A stretch of 7,206 nucleotides of DNA from Planctomycetota bacterium (GCA_029212955.1 JARGOW010000188.1:1-7206); one strand, 5' to 3'; numbered from the stretch's first letter, positions 1-7,105 are shown. Notes: generated from the letters alone by a model not told the origin. A program made the numbers and translations.

Positions 1-2046
1 GGCATCGGTTAGGAGCCCATGTGCATCGTCTCCCGTTTTGTTTTGGAGGCGCATGGACAGGGCGACCCGGTACCGGGACCGGTCGGCGTGGAACCGCAGG
101 TGCACATGGCTCGGCAGGTGGGCCAGGGCTTGTTCTTGAAGTTCCAGGGCCTTGCGTTCCATGCGCTCCGCCGCTGCGAACTTTTCACGGTTTCGTGCAA
201 TGCTCCCGAGATTGTTCCAGTTGGTGGCGGTGAGAATTTGTATGAGCGGCGCGGAGGGTAGTTTCTCCAGGATCGCGTTCGATTCGAGTGAGGCTTCTTC
301 CCCCTGGTCCGTGCGCCCTGATTCGATGAGCGCAGCGGCGTGGTTGCCCAGTACGCGGGCCAGCTCGCGTTGGGCCATGGAAGGTTCGGGTGCCAGCTCG
401 ATCCAATTCCGTAGGGCCCGGGTGGCTTCCAATCCCCGCTCGACGCCCAGCTGAGGGTCGCCGCTGGCGATGGCCGATTCCATAAGGGCTGCCCAGATGC
501 CCGAGCGGCGTAGCGCCAATGGGGCATCGTCGTCGGCCTGCTGTGCAAGTTGAGCGATGAGGTTGGGCCCCATGGCTTCGATGGCCTCGAAGTCGCCCTG
601 CGAATGGGCCAGCAACATGCGGGTGTATTGAATCCGTGCGGCGAGGTTGGCCGAGGGGGAAGTTTCCATGGCATCCAGTCGCCCCAAAAAGTGATCTGCG
701 CGTTCGAGGTCCCCAACTCGTGAATACACAGCCACCAATCCGATCCAAGCCTTGGCCTGGACCCTGGAGATTTGCTCCCGGAATTCGGAGGAGTCCTGGG
801 AGGTAAGGGTCGAATGGAGCCGCTCGCAAAGCTGGCTGCCCGATTCCAACAGCTCTGCCCGTGCCAGGTCCAAACGCGGTTGGCCCTTGAGACCATCGGA
901 GCCGAGATGCACCAGCATGCTTTCTATTCCTCTGAGCGCGAAGCTCAAATGCTGCCCCGCAAGCTGGTTGGCCTCCTGGATGTGGAGTGCCTGGTTCAGC
1001 CTTGCGTACTGAAACGCGGTGGGCACGGCGACGAGAAGAGCGATGAACCCAAGGACGAGTCCAGCAGCCTTGGTGTTCTGCCGCAGCCACCTTCGGGTCA
1101 CGCGAATCCACCCGTCCGGTCGAATGGAGATGGCCCTTCCCTCGATGACCGCCTCCAAGTCCCTGGCGAAGTCCCCGCTGGTCCGGTATCGATTCCCGGG
1201 TTCCATGGCTGTGGCGTGGGACAAGACCGCCTTCAAATCCTTCGGTAGCTTTCGATCCAGGGGGCTCAACAGGCCCTGGTCGATGGCGGAGATCCGCGGA
1301 GCTTGACCCGTGCTGTCACCATAGGCGGAGGAGAGGGATACCAGCTCGCGGGCGATGACGCCCAGGGAGTAGAGGTCGCTGACATGGGTGGAGCCCTTTC
1401 CCTGAAGTTCCTCCGGAGCGCTGTAGGCCACGTTTCCGGAGGTCGAGGAAACGGATAACTGGGATTCGCCCGCGGGTCCCTGTTCCTCGGCCACTCCAAA
1501 GTCACACAGTAGGGCCCGGCCCTCACGGGAGAGCAGAATGTTGCTCGGTTTGAGGTCGTGATGGATGACGCCGCAGCGATGGGCATGGTCCAGGGCCCGG
1601 GCCAGCTGGGCGATGATGGAGGCGGCGACTTTCCACCAGGGAGTTCCTCCAGGCCAGGGCAGGTCGCTGGCTGGCAAGGCTCGGGCCAATGCGTCCAGGC
1701 CTCCGGGAGTGGCGGCTTCACCCATGCTTCGAATGACATGGGCAAGGTCGCATCCATCGACCCTTTCCATGACGAGCACGGGGATTCCATCGAGCAGTCC
1801 GTGGCACAAAACGGGCACGATATTGGGATGGGCGACCCGGGCCAGAACTTCGGATTCGGTGGCAAAGCGCCGATGATCCACGCGCCCACCCAGGGCATGC
1901 AGGCGTTTGACCGCCACTTCGCGCTGCAGGCCGATTTGAAATCCCTCGACCACGGTTCCCGCACTGCCGCGCCCTAGGGGTTTCCCCAGCCGCAGATCTC
2001 CGTCCAAATTCTGAAGGGGTCGATCGGGTTCGTTGTGGGTGGACAT
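1..2046 (-). CDS. Membrane-anchored Ser/Thr protein kinase with TPR-like C-terminal region (3' end outside window)
   Basis: The frame opens with ATG at 2046 and stays open for 682 codons to the window edge, so the C-terminus is missing. The kinase domain spans about residues 18-303. It shows a glycine loop GRGSAG (25-30), the VAVK lysine K47, helix-C E64, catalytic D164, K166 and N169, DFG at 182-184, APE at 210-212 and the DLYSLG helix-F motif at 224-229. The usual HRD is HHD (162-164), so the arginine that contacts a phosphorylated activation loop is replaced by histidine. About 30 extra residues lie between helices D and E (106-137). A single membrane helix follows (about 327-345), then an Ala/Leu-rich helical region. 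The stretches 433-460 and 606-640 fit the TPR pattern (W434, L437, Y441, G445, A450; W610, L613, G614, A626). By family knowledge the kinase domain is cytoplasmic and the TPR part lies across the membrane. It is coupled to the upstream kinase gene. Substrate unknown; the neighbouring sigma factor is an inferred candidate. Confidence 0.95.
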   Translation of the reverse strand, partial: MSTHNEPDRPLQNLDGDLRLGKPLGRGSAGTVVEGFQIGLQREVAVKRLHALGGRVDHRRFATESEVLARVAHPNIVPVLCHGLLDGIPVLVMERVDGCDLAHVIRSMGEAATPGGLDALARALPASDLPWPGGTPWWKVAASIIAQLARALDHAHRCGVIHHDLKPSNILLSREGRALLCDFGVAEEQGPAGESQLSVSSTSGNVAYSAPEELQGKGSTHVSDLYSLGVIARELVSLSSAYGDSTGQAPRISAIDQGLLSPLDRKLPKDLKAVLSHATAMEPGNRYRTSGDFARDLEAVIEGRAISIRPDGWIRVTRRWLRQNTKAAGLVLGFIALLVAVPTAFQYARLNQALHIQEANQLAGQHLSFALRGIESMLVHLGSDGLKGQPRLDLARAELLESGSQLCERLHSTLTSQDSSEFREQISRVQAKAWIGLVAVYSRVGDLERADHFLGRLDAMETSPSANLAARIQYTRMLLAHSQGDFEAIEAMGPNLIAQLAQQADDDAPLALRRSGIWAALMESAIASGDPQLGVERGLEATRALRNWIELAPEPSMAQRELARVLGNHAAALIESGRTDQGEEASLESNAILEKLPSAPLIQILTATNWNNLGSIARNREKFAAAERMERKALELQEQALAHLPSHVHLRFHADRSRYRVALSMRLQNKTGDDAHGLLTDA

Positions 2047-3905
2047 TACTGGAAAATCCCTTCGAGGTCCTGGAGGCTATCGACGCGGTCCGCGAGCCAA
2101 GTGGAAGTGGGCAGGGCCACCTGCAACTCGGCACAGAGTTCTCCGGCGGTCCGGTGCCAAATTTGGAAAGCTGCGGCGTCGTCGGTACTGGCCGCATGGG
2201 AGGCGAGCGCAACCATGAGCTCGACCAGGGTCGCATCCACGTCCAAGCTTCGAGCGGATCCAGCACGCAATTGTTCCAGTTCCTTCACCAGCAAGTTGGC
2301 TTTCGGTGCGAATTCCTCGTTCGTGGATCCGGTTAGGTTTCCAGCCAGTAGATCCTGCGCCCGCTGGATCGCTTGGCGATCCGTTGACTGGGCTTTGACC
2401 GTGTCGTTGGGAGACTCTTGGCTTGCTCCGCTACTCTGGCGCTGACTACCAACGTGGCTTTCGATTTCGGACAGCTCGGACAAGACCCCCGTTCGCAGGT
2501 ATTCCAGCGGGGTACCGTTGATGATGTCGGTGCTGGGCAGCGCCGCTCGAATGCTGGCGGTCGTGTCCAGGGCCAACTGCAGCCGGAGGGTGGAGGCGTG
2601 GTTCGAATCGGCCACGCGTTCCGCGGAGCGCGCACGCATGGCCATCACCGCAGCGGGCAAGGCAATCAGGAGCAAGATCGCCACGGCCAGGCCGGATGTG
2701 CTCCAGGGTTGAGCCCGCCAGCGCGATCGGATGGTGGCGAAGGGGCTGTCCCCGTGGGGGATCGGTGGATAGCCAGCGAGGGAGCGCGCCAGGTCCTGGG
2801 CGAAGGCTTCCGCCGACGGTGTTCTCCGCAAAGGGTCGTAGCGCATGGCACGCACCGCAGACTCGGCGATGGGGGCGGGTACGGTGCGGTGGATCTTCTC
2901 GATGCCCTCGAAGCGACCCCTTGTAATCAAGCGCAGCAGCTCCGCCTCGCTACCCGCCCTGAATGGGAGTCGCAGGGTAAGCACCTCGTACATGACCACG
3001 CCCAATGAATACACATCGGCCAGTTCGGTGGCGGCAGATTCCGTTTCCACGTGTTCCGGGGCCGTGTACGGAAGGGAACCTAGACGGCTGCCCGTGGCCG
3101 TCATGGTGGCACTCGTGTCCAATTGTGCAAGTCCGAAATCGATCAGGAGCACGCGTCCCGAGGGGGTGACCATGATGTTGGACGCCTTCACATCCCGGTG
3201 CAACACGCCCGATCGGTGGGCTTGTGCGAGGCCTTCTGCAGCCTCCATGCAGATTCGGGCCACCACGTGGGCCCAGTTTCCATCGAATAGGTCGCTCTGT
3301 TCGGTAGGGGGCTCGGATTCACTCAAACGACAAACGATGCGGTGGAAGTCGTCCCCGCTCAAGCCGTCGGTGGTGATGGACCCGGGCCCGGTCAATACCT
3401 CGTCGATCACCTGGGCGAGGGTGCAGCCATGGACCCGTTCCATGGCGATGTAAGGCAATCCCGCAGCCGAACCCACCTGGTAGACCCGGGCGATCGAGGG
3501 GTGCTGCAAGCGCGCAATAGCCTGACCTTCCCGCGCGAATCGAGCCTGCACGGCGGGTCGGATACTAAATTGGGGACGGATCAGTTTGATCGCGACGAGC
3601 CGATTGACGCTCGGGTCGTGGGCTTCGAACACCAGGCCCATTCCGCCCTCGCCCAGGGGCTTGCCCAATTCGAAGGGGCCCACATGGGTTGGGATTTCAA
3701 CCGCCGGTTCCATGGGCCCTGGCATGAGGCCCGCCGCCTGCAAGGCCAACAGTCTCGAACGCAATTCCCCTTCGAATTCGGGATGCTTGGAAGCGGCCTC
3801 GTCGATGGCCGCAGCCCCTTCGCTTTCCATCCGCTCCAAGGTCTCAAAGACCAGGGCTTCGACCGGATCTTCATCCTGTGGCTCTGAAGGGGTAGGAGGG
3901 GTCAT
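2046..3905 (-). CDS. Membrane-anchored Ser/Thr protein kinase (PknB-like catalytic domain)
   Basis: This is a complete 619-residue Hanks-type kinase that phosphorylates Ser/Thr on protein substrates. Residues 1-75 form an acidic, helical N-terminal extension. The kinase domain spans about 78-378: glycine loop GEGGMG (85-90), VAIK lysine K107, helix-C E126, HRD at 236-238 with K240 and N243, DFG at 256-258, APE at 282-284 and ADVYSLG in helix F. All catalytic residues are present, so it should be active. The activation segment is Thr-rich (T264, T267, T269, T271), suiting autophosphorylation. About 40 extra residues (168-211) lie between helices D and E. One membrane helix (about 405-423) leads to a roughly 195-residue C-terminal region, mostly helical, that I cannot match to a known domain and that may sense a signal outside the cytoplasm. 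The ATG at 3905 is the start in frame with the extension; no strong Shine-Dalgarno precedes it. It is the first gene of a two-kinase unit, divergent from the sigma factor gene. Confidence 0.97.
   Translation of the reverse strand: MTPPTPSEPQDEDPVEALVFETLERMESEGAAAIDEAASKHPEFEGELRSRLLALQAAGLMPGPMEPAVEIPTHVGPFELGKPLGEGGMGLVFEAHDPSVNRLVAIKLIRPQFSIRPAVQARFAREGQAIARLQHPSIARVYQVGSAAGLPYIAMERVHGCTLAQVIDEVLTGPGSITTDGLSGDDFHRIVCRLSESEPPTEQSDLFDGNWAHVVARICMEAAEGLAQAHRSGVLHRDVKASNIMVTPSGRVLLIDFGLAQLDTSATMTATGSRLGSLPYTAPEHVETESAATELADVYSLGVVMYEVLTLRLPFRAGSEAELLRLITRGRFEGIEKIHRTVPAPIAESAVRAMRYDPLRRTPSAEAFAQDLARSLAGYPPIPHGDSPFATIRSRWRAQPWSTSGLAVAILLLIALPAAVMAMRARSAERVADSNHASTLRLQLALDTTASIRAALPSTDIINGTPLEYLRTGVLSELSEIESHVGSQRQSSGASQESPNDTVKAQSTDRQAIQRAQDLLAGNLTGSTNEEFAPKANLLVKELEQLRAGSARSLDVDATLVELMVALASHAASTDDAAAFQIWHRTAGELCAELQVALPTSTWLADRVDSLQDLEGIFQ
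2057..2062 (-). promoter_or_regulatory. Possible ribosome binding site and TAATG coupling junction
   Basis: AAGGGA lies 10 bases before the second kinase's ATG, inside the end of the first kinase gene. The stop TAA (2048-2046) and start ATG (2046-2044) share one base. This arrangement commonly supports termination-reinitiation, so the two kinases are probably made from one mRNA in linked amounts. The junction is seen directly; coupling is inferred. Confidence 0.55.
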
Positions 3906-3948
3906 GGGGCCTATTCTGGCAAAGTTTCGGACGGGGTATCCTGTCTTT

Positions 3949-3964
3949 CCGCGGGAGGCCGCGG
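3949..3964. repeat. Doubled CCGCGG palindrome (possible operator or hairpin)
   Basis: CCGCGG, spacer GAGG, then CCGCGG again. Each unit is a palindrome and the two sit exactly 10 bp apart, so the element can be read as a direct repeat on one face of the helix or as a 6-bp perfect stem with a 4-base loop. It lies 44-59 bp upstream of the kinase start. No T-run follows on either strand, so it is not a canonical terminator. A protein-binding role is inferred only from position and symmetry. Confidence 0.4.
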
Positions 3965-4047
3965 TGGGCCGTGCGTTGTGGAGAAGTCTCGGATTGGTTG
4001 GACAGGTGGGCGTCCCGCTATTGCGCGCCCTATTTTACGGTGAATAT

Positions 4048-4053
4048 GGGAGA
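4048..4053 (+). promoter_or_regulatory. Likely ribosome binding site of the sigma factor gene
   Basis: GGGAGA lies 9 bases before the ATG at 4063. This supports that start over the in-frame ATG at 4096, which has only a weaker GGGG stretch (4081-4084) before it. Confidence 0.55.
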
Positions 4054-4062
4054 CTGTCGGGC

Positions 4063-4686
4063 ATGCAAGGCCAAGGGAATGGGGAATATGAGTCCATGGA
4101 GGATGGCCCGTTGGGTGAAGCGGCTGCCGCCGGAGACCGGCGGGCCGTGGAAACCCTATTGGAGCGCCACCATACGGAACTGCATGCCTTCATCCGGCTC
4201 CGCTACGGAAAGTTATTGAGTGGTCGTGAGTCGAGCATCGATCTGGTTCAATCGGTTTGTCGGGAAGTCCTAGAGCAGGCGGACCGGTTTCAGTGGGCGG
4301 CCGACAATGGGTTTCGACGATGGCTATTCACAACCGCGCTACGGAAGATCAACGATAGACGGGCGTACTACCTGGCAGGCAAACGCGATGTTTTTCGGGA
4401 GATCCCAGAGAGCGTGGGGGATGAGGACGGCGAAAGCGCGAGCTTGATGCAGCACTACAGGACGTTCTCTACCCCGAGCCGGGTGGCGAGCCACCGGGAG
4501 GAGGTCGAGCGCATCGAAGCGGCCTTCGACCTTCTCACAGAAGAGCAGCGTGAGGTTGTGACCCTGGCCCACCTGGCGGACTTGCCCCGTGCGGACATCG
4601 CCGCACAACTGGGCAAGACCGAGGGCGCCGTGCGCGTGATTTTGCACCGCGCCCTGGCCAAGCTGTCCTCGAACCTGACTTCCTAA
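4063..4686 (+). CDS. ECF-type RNA polymerase sigma factor (kinase-associated planctomycete type)
   Basis: This is a 207-residue two-domain sigma factor that would direct RNA polymerase to a specific promoter set. Region 2 covers about residues 30-110, with the core-binding segment around IDLVQSV (59-65) and the promoter-melting segment around GFRRWLFTTALRKI (83-96). A Ser/Thr-containing linker (about 111-148) joins it to region 4 (about 155-203), whose helix-turn-helix reads LPRADIAAQLGKTEGAVRV. Length and order fit ECF sigma factors; no extra C-terminal domain, membrane helix or anti-sigma gene is present. Region 2.2 has SSIDLVQS where ordinary ECFs have an acidic DAEDLVQE-like motif, so most negative charge for core binding is absent. 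The start at 4063 is chosen for its ribosome binding site and because the open frame further upstream lies antisense to the kinase gene; ATG at 4096 is an alternative. It is divergent from two kinase genes, which suggests control by phosphorylation (inference). Confidence 0.93.
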   Translation: MQGQGNGEYESMEDGPLGEAAAAGDRRAVETLLERHHTELHAFIRLRYGKLLSGRESSIDLVQSVCREVLEQADRFQWAADNGFRRWLFTTALRKINDRRAYYLAGKRDVFREIPESVGDEDGESASLMQHYRTFSTPSRVASHREEVERIEAAFDLLTEEQREVVTLAHLADLPRADIAAQLGKTEGAVRVILHRALAKLSSNLTS

Positions 4687-7025
4687 TCGAATGTAACCTC
4701 CACGGCGTTGGTGAAGTTGGATTGAGCCCCGTTGTCCCGGAACCAACTTTGGAAGTACCAAGTTTCGCCGGGTTGGGCAGAAACGATTCCGCCAGGGGAG
4801 GGCATGGCTGTGGAGTCCACGTTTACAGAGTAGGTTTGGCCGGTGCCACTAAAGAGGATCTCGCCAGCACGATTGAAGCGTCCGACGGCGCCCTGTATGC
4901 AAAGATGCCCTTCGCTGCCGCCGGGGTTCAGGATGAATCCGGCCTGGGTCCCAACGAGGAAGAAGCCAAACACATTCGGGGGTAGGTCGGAGGCCACAAG
5001 ATCCATGGTGGACGAAGGAACCACGTGGCTGTAGGCCACGTTCATCCAGGCGGCTTCGCCGCTTGAGTTGACCTCGGCCGCACAATATTGTGAGCCCCTT
5101 GCCAGGTCCAGATCCGCATTGATCTCCGCCCCCGATACTTGTGGATCGCCGGCGGCATCCTCGGCAATCCAAACGGGCAGGAATGTGGCGTTCTGGTGGG
5201 AATTGCCTCCGTCGTAAGCGGATGCGACCGCTATGACCGCCGGCGCCTGGTGGGAGATGCCTAAGGAACCGTTCCTGAAGTGGAGTCCCGTGCGCAATTC
5301 ACCCCCATCGTGGACCGCATTGATGCCCGTGAAGTGAATCTGGCGGTCACCGTTGGGCGACTCCGTTTGGAAGGTGAGGTTGAAGTCCCGGTCGCCATTG
5401 GCCAGCTTTGGATTCCTGTGGTCCAAGTCCACATCCAGGTTGCGCATGGTGTGCACATTGCGCGCATTGTCTGCGGATCCATCCCGCGCAATCACCGTGA
5501 AGATTTTGTAGACCGAGCCAACACGGCGCTCGAAGGCAACCATCCAGTAGAAATCACCATTGTATGTGTAGTGGCTTGAGGATGAAGAAACATCGGGGTG
5601 GATGGAGTCGCTGAAGGTATAGACGTTGAACTGGTTGTGTCCGACCATCGAGCCATCGTATTCGATCACTTGGGCGCGCAGATTGCGATCGTCGGGGCCC
5701 ACTTCACGCTCCCAGACGATCATGTATTCGTTTTTTGTGATGGCATATCCTCGAGCACCCGAGGATTTTGAAATGGTAGGCGACGTGTCATAATCTCCCA
5801 CATCCCCATCGATGACAATGCGTCCGCCGGTCAAAGAACCATTGGAGTTGACGGCCTGCGCCACAATATCGAAGTCCTGGTTGATTGAATCCGACTCTTG
5901 CCACACGACCATGTAGTCGTAAGACGTGGCGCTGTCCCGGCCCCAGCCGCCCACATCGACGGTTTCGGCGCCCACTCCGCTAATTTGGAATGGAAGGCCA
6001 CGGACCCCTGTGCTTGCCATGCGGGTGCGCCCCCAGACCCGCCTGGAACCAATCGTATTTCCGACCACAGAAACGCACAGGAACTGGCCTTCGTCGTAAT
6101 TGGACGCACTGCGCGGCATTCCCCAACTCGCGCTGGTGATATCGATCGAGGACGTGGCCACCACCGTATCGATGCTCGGGTTGTAATCCACAACGATGAC
6201 ATCGGAATCGAAAGCGCTTTGGAGTTCGGAGTACACGATCGAAGAGATCGAACTGGTCGAGTCATAGGACACGTCCAAATCGATCTGACGACGGGTGTTG
6301 TTGGTGATGGGGAATGTCGTGATGACCGGATCGACCGTGAGGGGGAGTTCCGATTTGCCCACAAAGTCGCGGGGAACGGAGATACGAATCCCGTTCTCGG
6401 TGAGGGTTTGCTCGAGTTCGACCGTCATGCCGGAAGCATCGACGGCGAATGCTCGGCCATAGTGAACCGTGCCGAGTTCGTTGCAGTAGTCAAAGCCGCC
6501 CCGGGGGGAAAACTGCGGAACCAATTCGGTTTTGACGGTCAGGTCGAGCACGAGCTCACCCCGATTCGGGAGGCTCTGGAATACGAAGGTTTGCTCGACG
6601 GTGTCCTTCGTCAAATGGTAGACCTCCTGCACCGAACCCCGATCGAGTTGAACCGTGGAGCCGGTCCGCGAGCGTGTGCGTTGCCCCAGTTCGATGGTTT
6701 GGCCTGCGCTTGAAACCGACTCCAAATCGAATTCGACCGGATAGTTCTTGGGCGCGTCCGATCCAAAGAAGGGGATGTAGGTCAGCCCTTCCAGCCCGAA
6801 GGAGGCCTTCCATTGGGGGCCTCGGGCCCAGGTGCGACCATCTCCGGGTTCATCGAGCAGAAGGGAGGGGGCCAGGCTCTCCAGTGCGCCAACGGGCAGG
6901 GCGGCGGCCTGAGGGGAGGTGGCTGAACCCAAGTCTGAAGGGACCTGCGGCGTGGAAGCGGCCCACAGGGGGGCATGGAGTGAGGTCAGTGCTACGAGCG
7001 TAGCCAGCGCGAGGAATTGTTTCAT
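4683..7025 (-). CDS. Secreted protein: predicted seven-bladed beta-propeller with planctomycete-type C-terminal domain
   Basis: This 780-residue exported protein has unknown function. Residues 1-23 are a signal peptide: K2, a hydrophobic core, and a probable cleavage site after an Ala near LWAA. A low-complexity linker follows (about 24-60), then a beta-rich domain (about 62-235) ending in LPLTVDPVI. About seven repeats of roughly 55-65 residues follow, starting near 261, 314, 370, 434, 493, 548 and 614. The clearest read YMVVWQES, YMIVWERE and FLPVWIAED, each leading to an alternating beta strand and a Gly-rich turn. This fits a beta-propeller. The last 135 residues, with NSSG (653-656), LPPNVFGFF, GHLCIQGAVGRFNR, WYFQSWFRD and FTNAVEVTF, resemble a domain I recall at the C-terminus of many secreted planctomycete proteins. 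There are four cysteines (C181, C317, C648, C709). The ATG at 7025 begins the signal peptide; a TTG at 7160 in the same frame adds an unlikely leader. Its stop overlaps the convergent sigma gene by 4 bp. Confidence 0.9.
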   Translation of the reverse strand: MKQFLALATLVALTSLHAPLWAASTPQVPSDLGSATSPQAAALPVGALESLAPSLLLDEPGDGRTWARGPQWKASFGLEGLTYIPFFGSDAPKNYPVEFDLESVSSAGQTIELGQRTRSRTGSTVQLDRGSVQEVYHLTKDTVEQTFVFQSLPNRGELVLDLTVKTELVPQFSPRGGFDYCNELGTVHYGRAFAVDASGMTVELEQTLTENGIRISVPRDFVGKSELPLTVDPVITTFPITNNTRRQIDLDVSYDSTSSISSIVYSELQSAFDSDVIVVDYNPSIDTVVATSSIDITSASWGMPRSASNYDEGQFLCVSVVGNTIGSRRVWGRTRMASTGVRGLPFQISGVGAETVDVGGWGRDSATSYDYMVVWQESDSINQDFDIVAQAVNSNGSLTGGRIVIDGDVGDYDTSPTISKSSGARGYAITKNEYMIVWEREVGPDDRNLRAQVIEYDGSMVGHNQFNVYTFSDSIHPDVSSSSSHYTYNGDFYWMVAFERRVGSVYKIFTVIARDGSADNARNVHTMRNLDVDLDHRNPKLANGDRDFNLTFQTESPNGDRQIHFTGINAVHDGGELRTGLHFRNGSLGISHQAPAVIAVASAYDGGNSHQNATFLPVWIAEDAAGDPQVSGAEINADLDLARGSQYCAAEVNSSGEAAWMNVAYSHVVPSSTMDLVASDLPPNVFGFFLVGTQAGFILNPGGSEGHLCIQGAVGRFNRAGEILFSGTGQTYSVNVDSTAMPSPGGIVSAQPGETWYFQSWFRDNGAQSNFTNAVEVTFD

Positions 7026-7076
7026 GGGGCGGAGGACTGGGTTGGATGCGGTACCCCATTCACATCCGCAGGATCC

Positions 7077-7105
7077 GAATTCCGTTACCCGGTTCTTCGG
7101 AATTC
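7077..7105. repeat. 8-bp inverted repeat with 13-bp spacer
   Basis: GAATTCCG (7077-7084) and its exact reverse complement CGGAATTC (7098-7105) are separated by 13 bp. Their centres are 21 bp apart, about two helical turns. The element sits 52-80 bp upstream of the secreted-protein start, where an operator or activator site could lie. Because GAATTC is itself a palindrome, part of the symmetry comes for free. Confidence 0.45.

Larger units (their letters stand above)
3906..4062. promoter_or_regulatory. Divergent intergenic region between kinase operon and sigma factor gene
   Basis: This 157-bp gap is the only non-coding DNA between the divergent genes and must hold the promoters for both. I found no convincing -35/-10 pair. 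On the plus strand TTGGAC (3998-4003) with TATTGC (4019-4024) is a weak candidate with a 15-base spacer. On the minus strand GGAAA (3950-3946) and CGTC (3933-3930) resemble ECF promoter halves but are only 12 bases apart. The most ordered element is the doubled CCGCGG at 3949-3964. Confidence 0.5.

Noticed and set aside
9..1964. Long minus-strand frames at 9-896, 185-1111 and 1266-1964 as separate genes
   Set aside because: They are out of frame with the continuous kinase frame from 2046 to the edge, have Arg/Pro/Ser-rich composition typical of shifted GC-rich codons, and show no domain.
3930..3950. ECF-like promoter for the kinase operon (GGAAA and CGTC on the minus strand)
   Set aside because: The 12-base gap is shorter than the usual ECF spacing of about 15-17, and such short motifs occur often by chance.
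3586..4062. In-frame upstream extension of the sigma factor frame, which would give a 366-residue protein
   Set aside because: Most of it is antisense to the kinase N-terminus and resembles no sigma domain. The start at 4063 has a ribosome binding site and gives the normal ECF length.
5898..6713. 271-codon plus-strand frame opposite the secreted-protein gene
   Set aside because: It is rich in His, Arg, Asp and Gly with no recognisable motif, and lies wholly antisense to a gene with a clear signal peptide and repeats.
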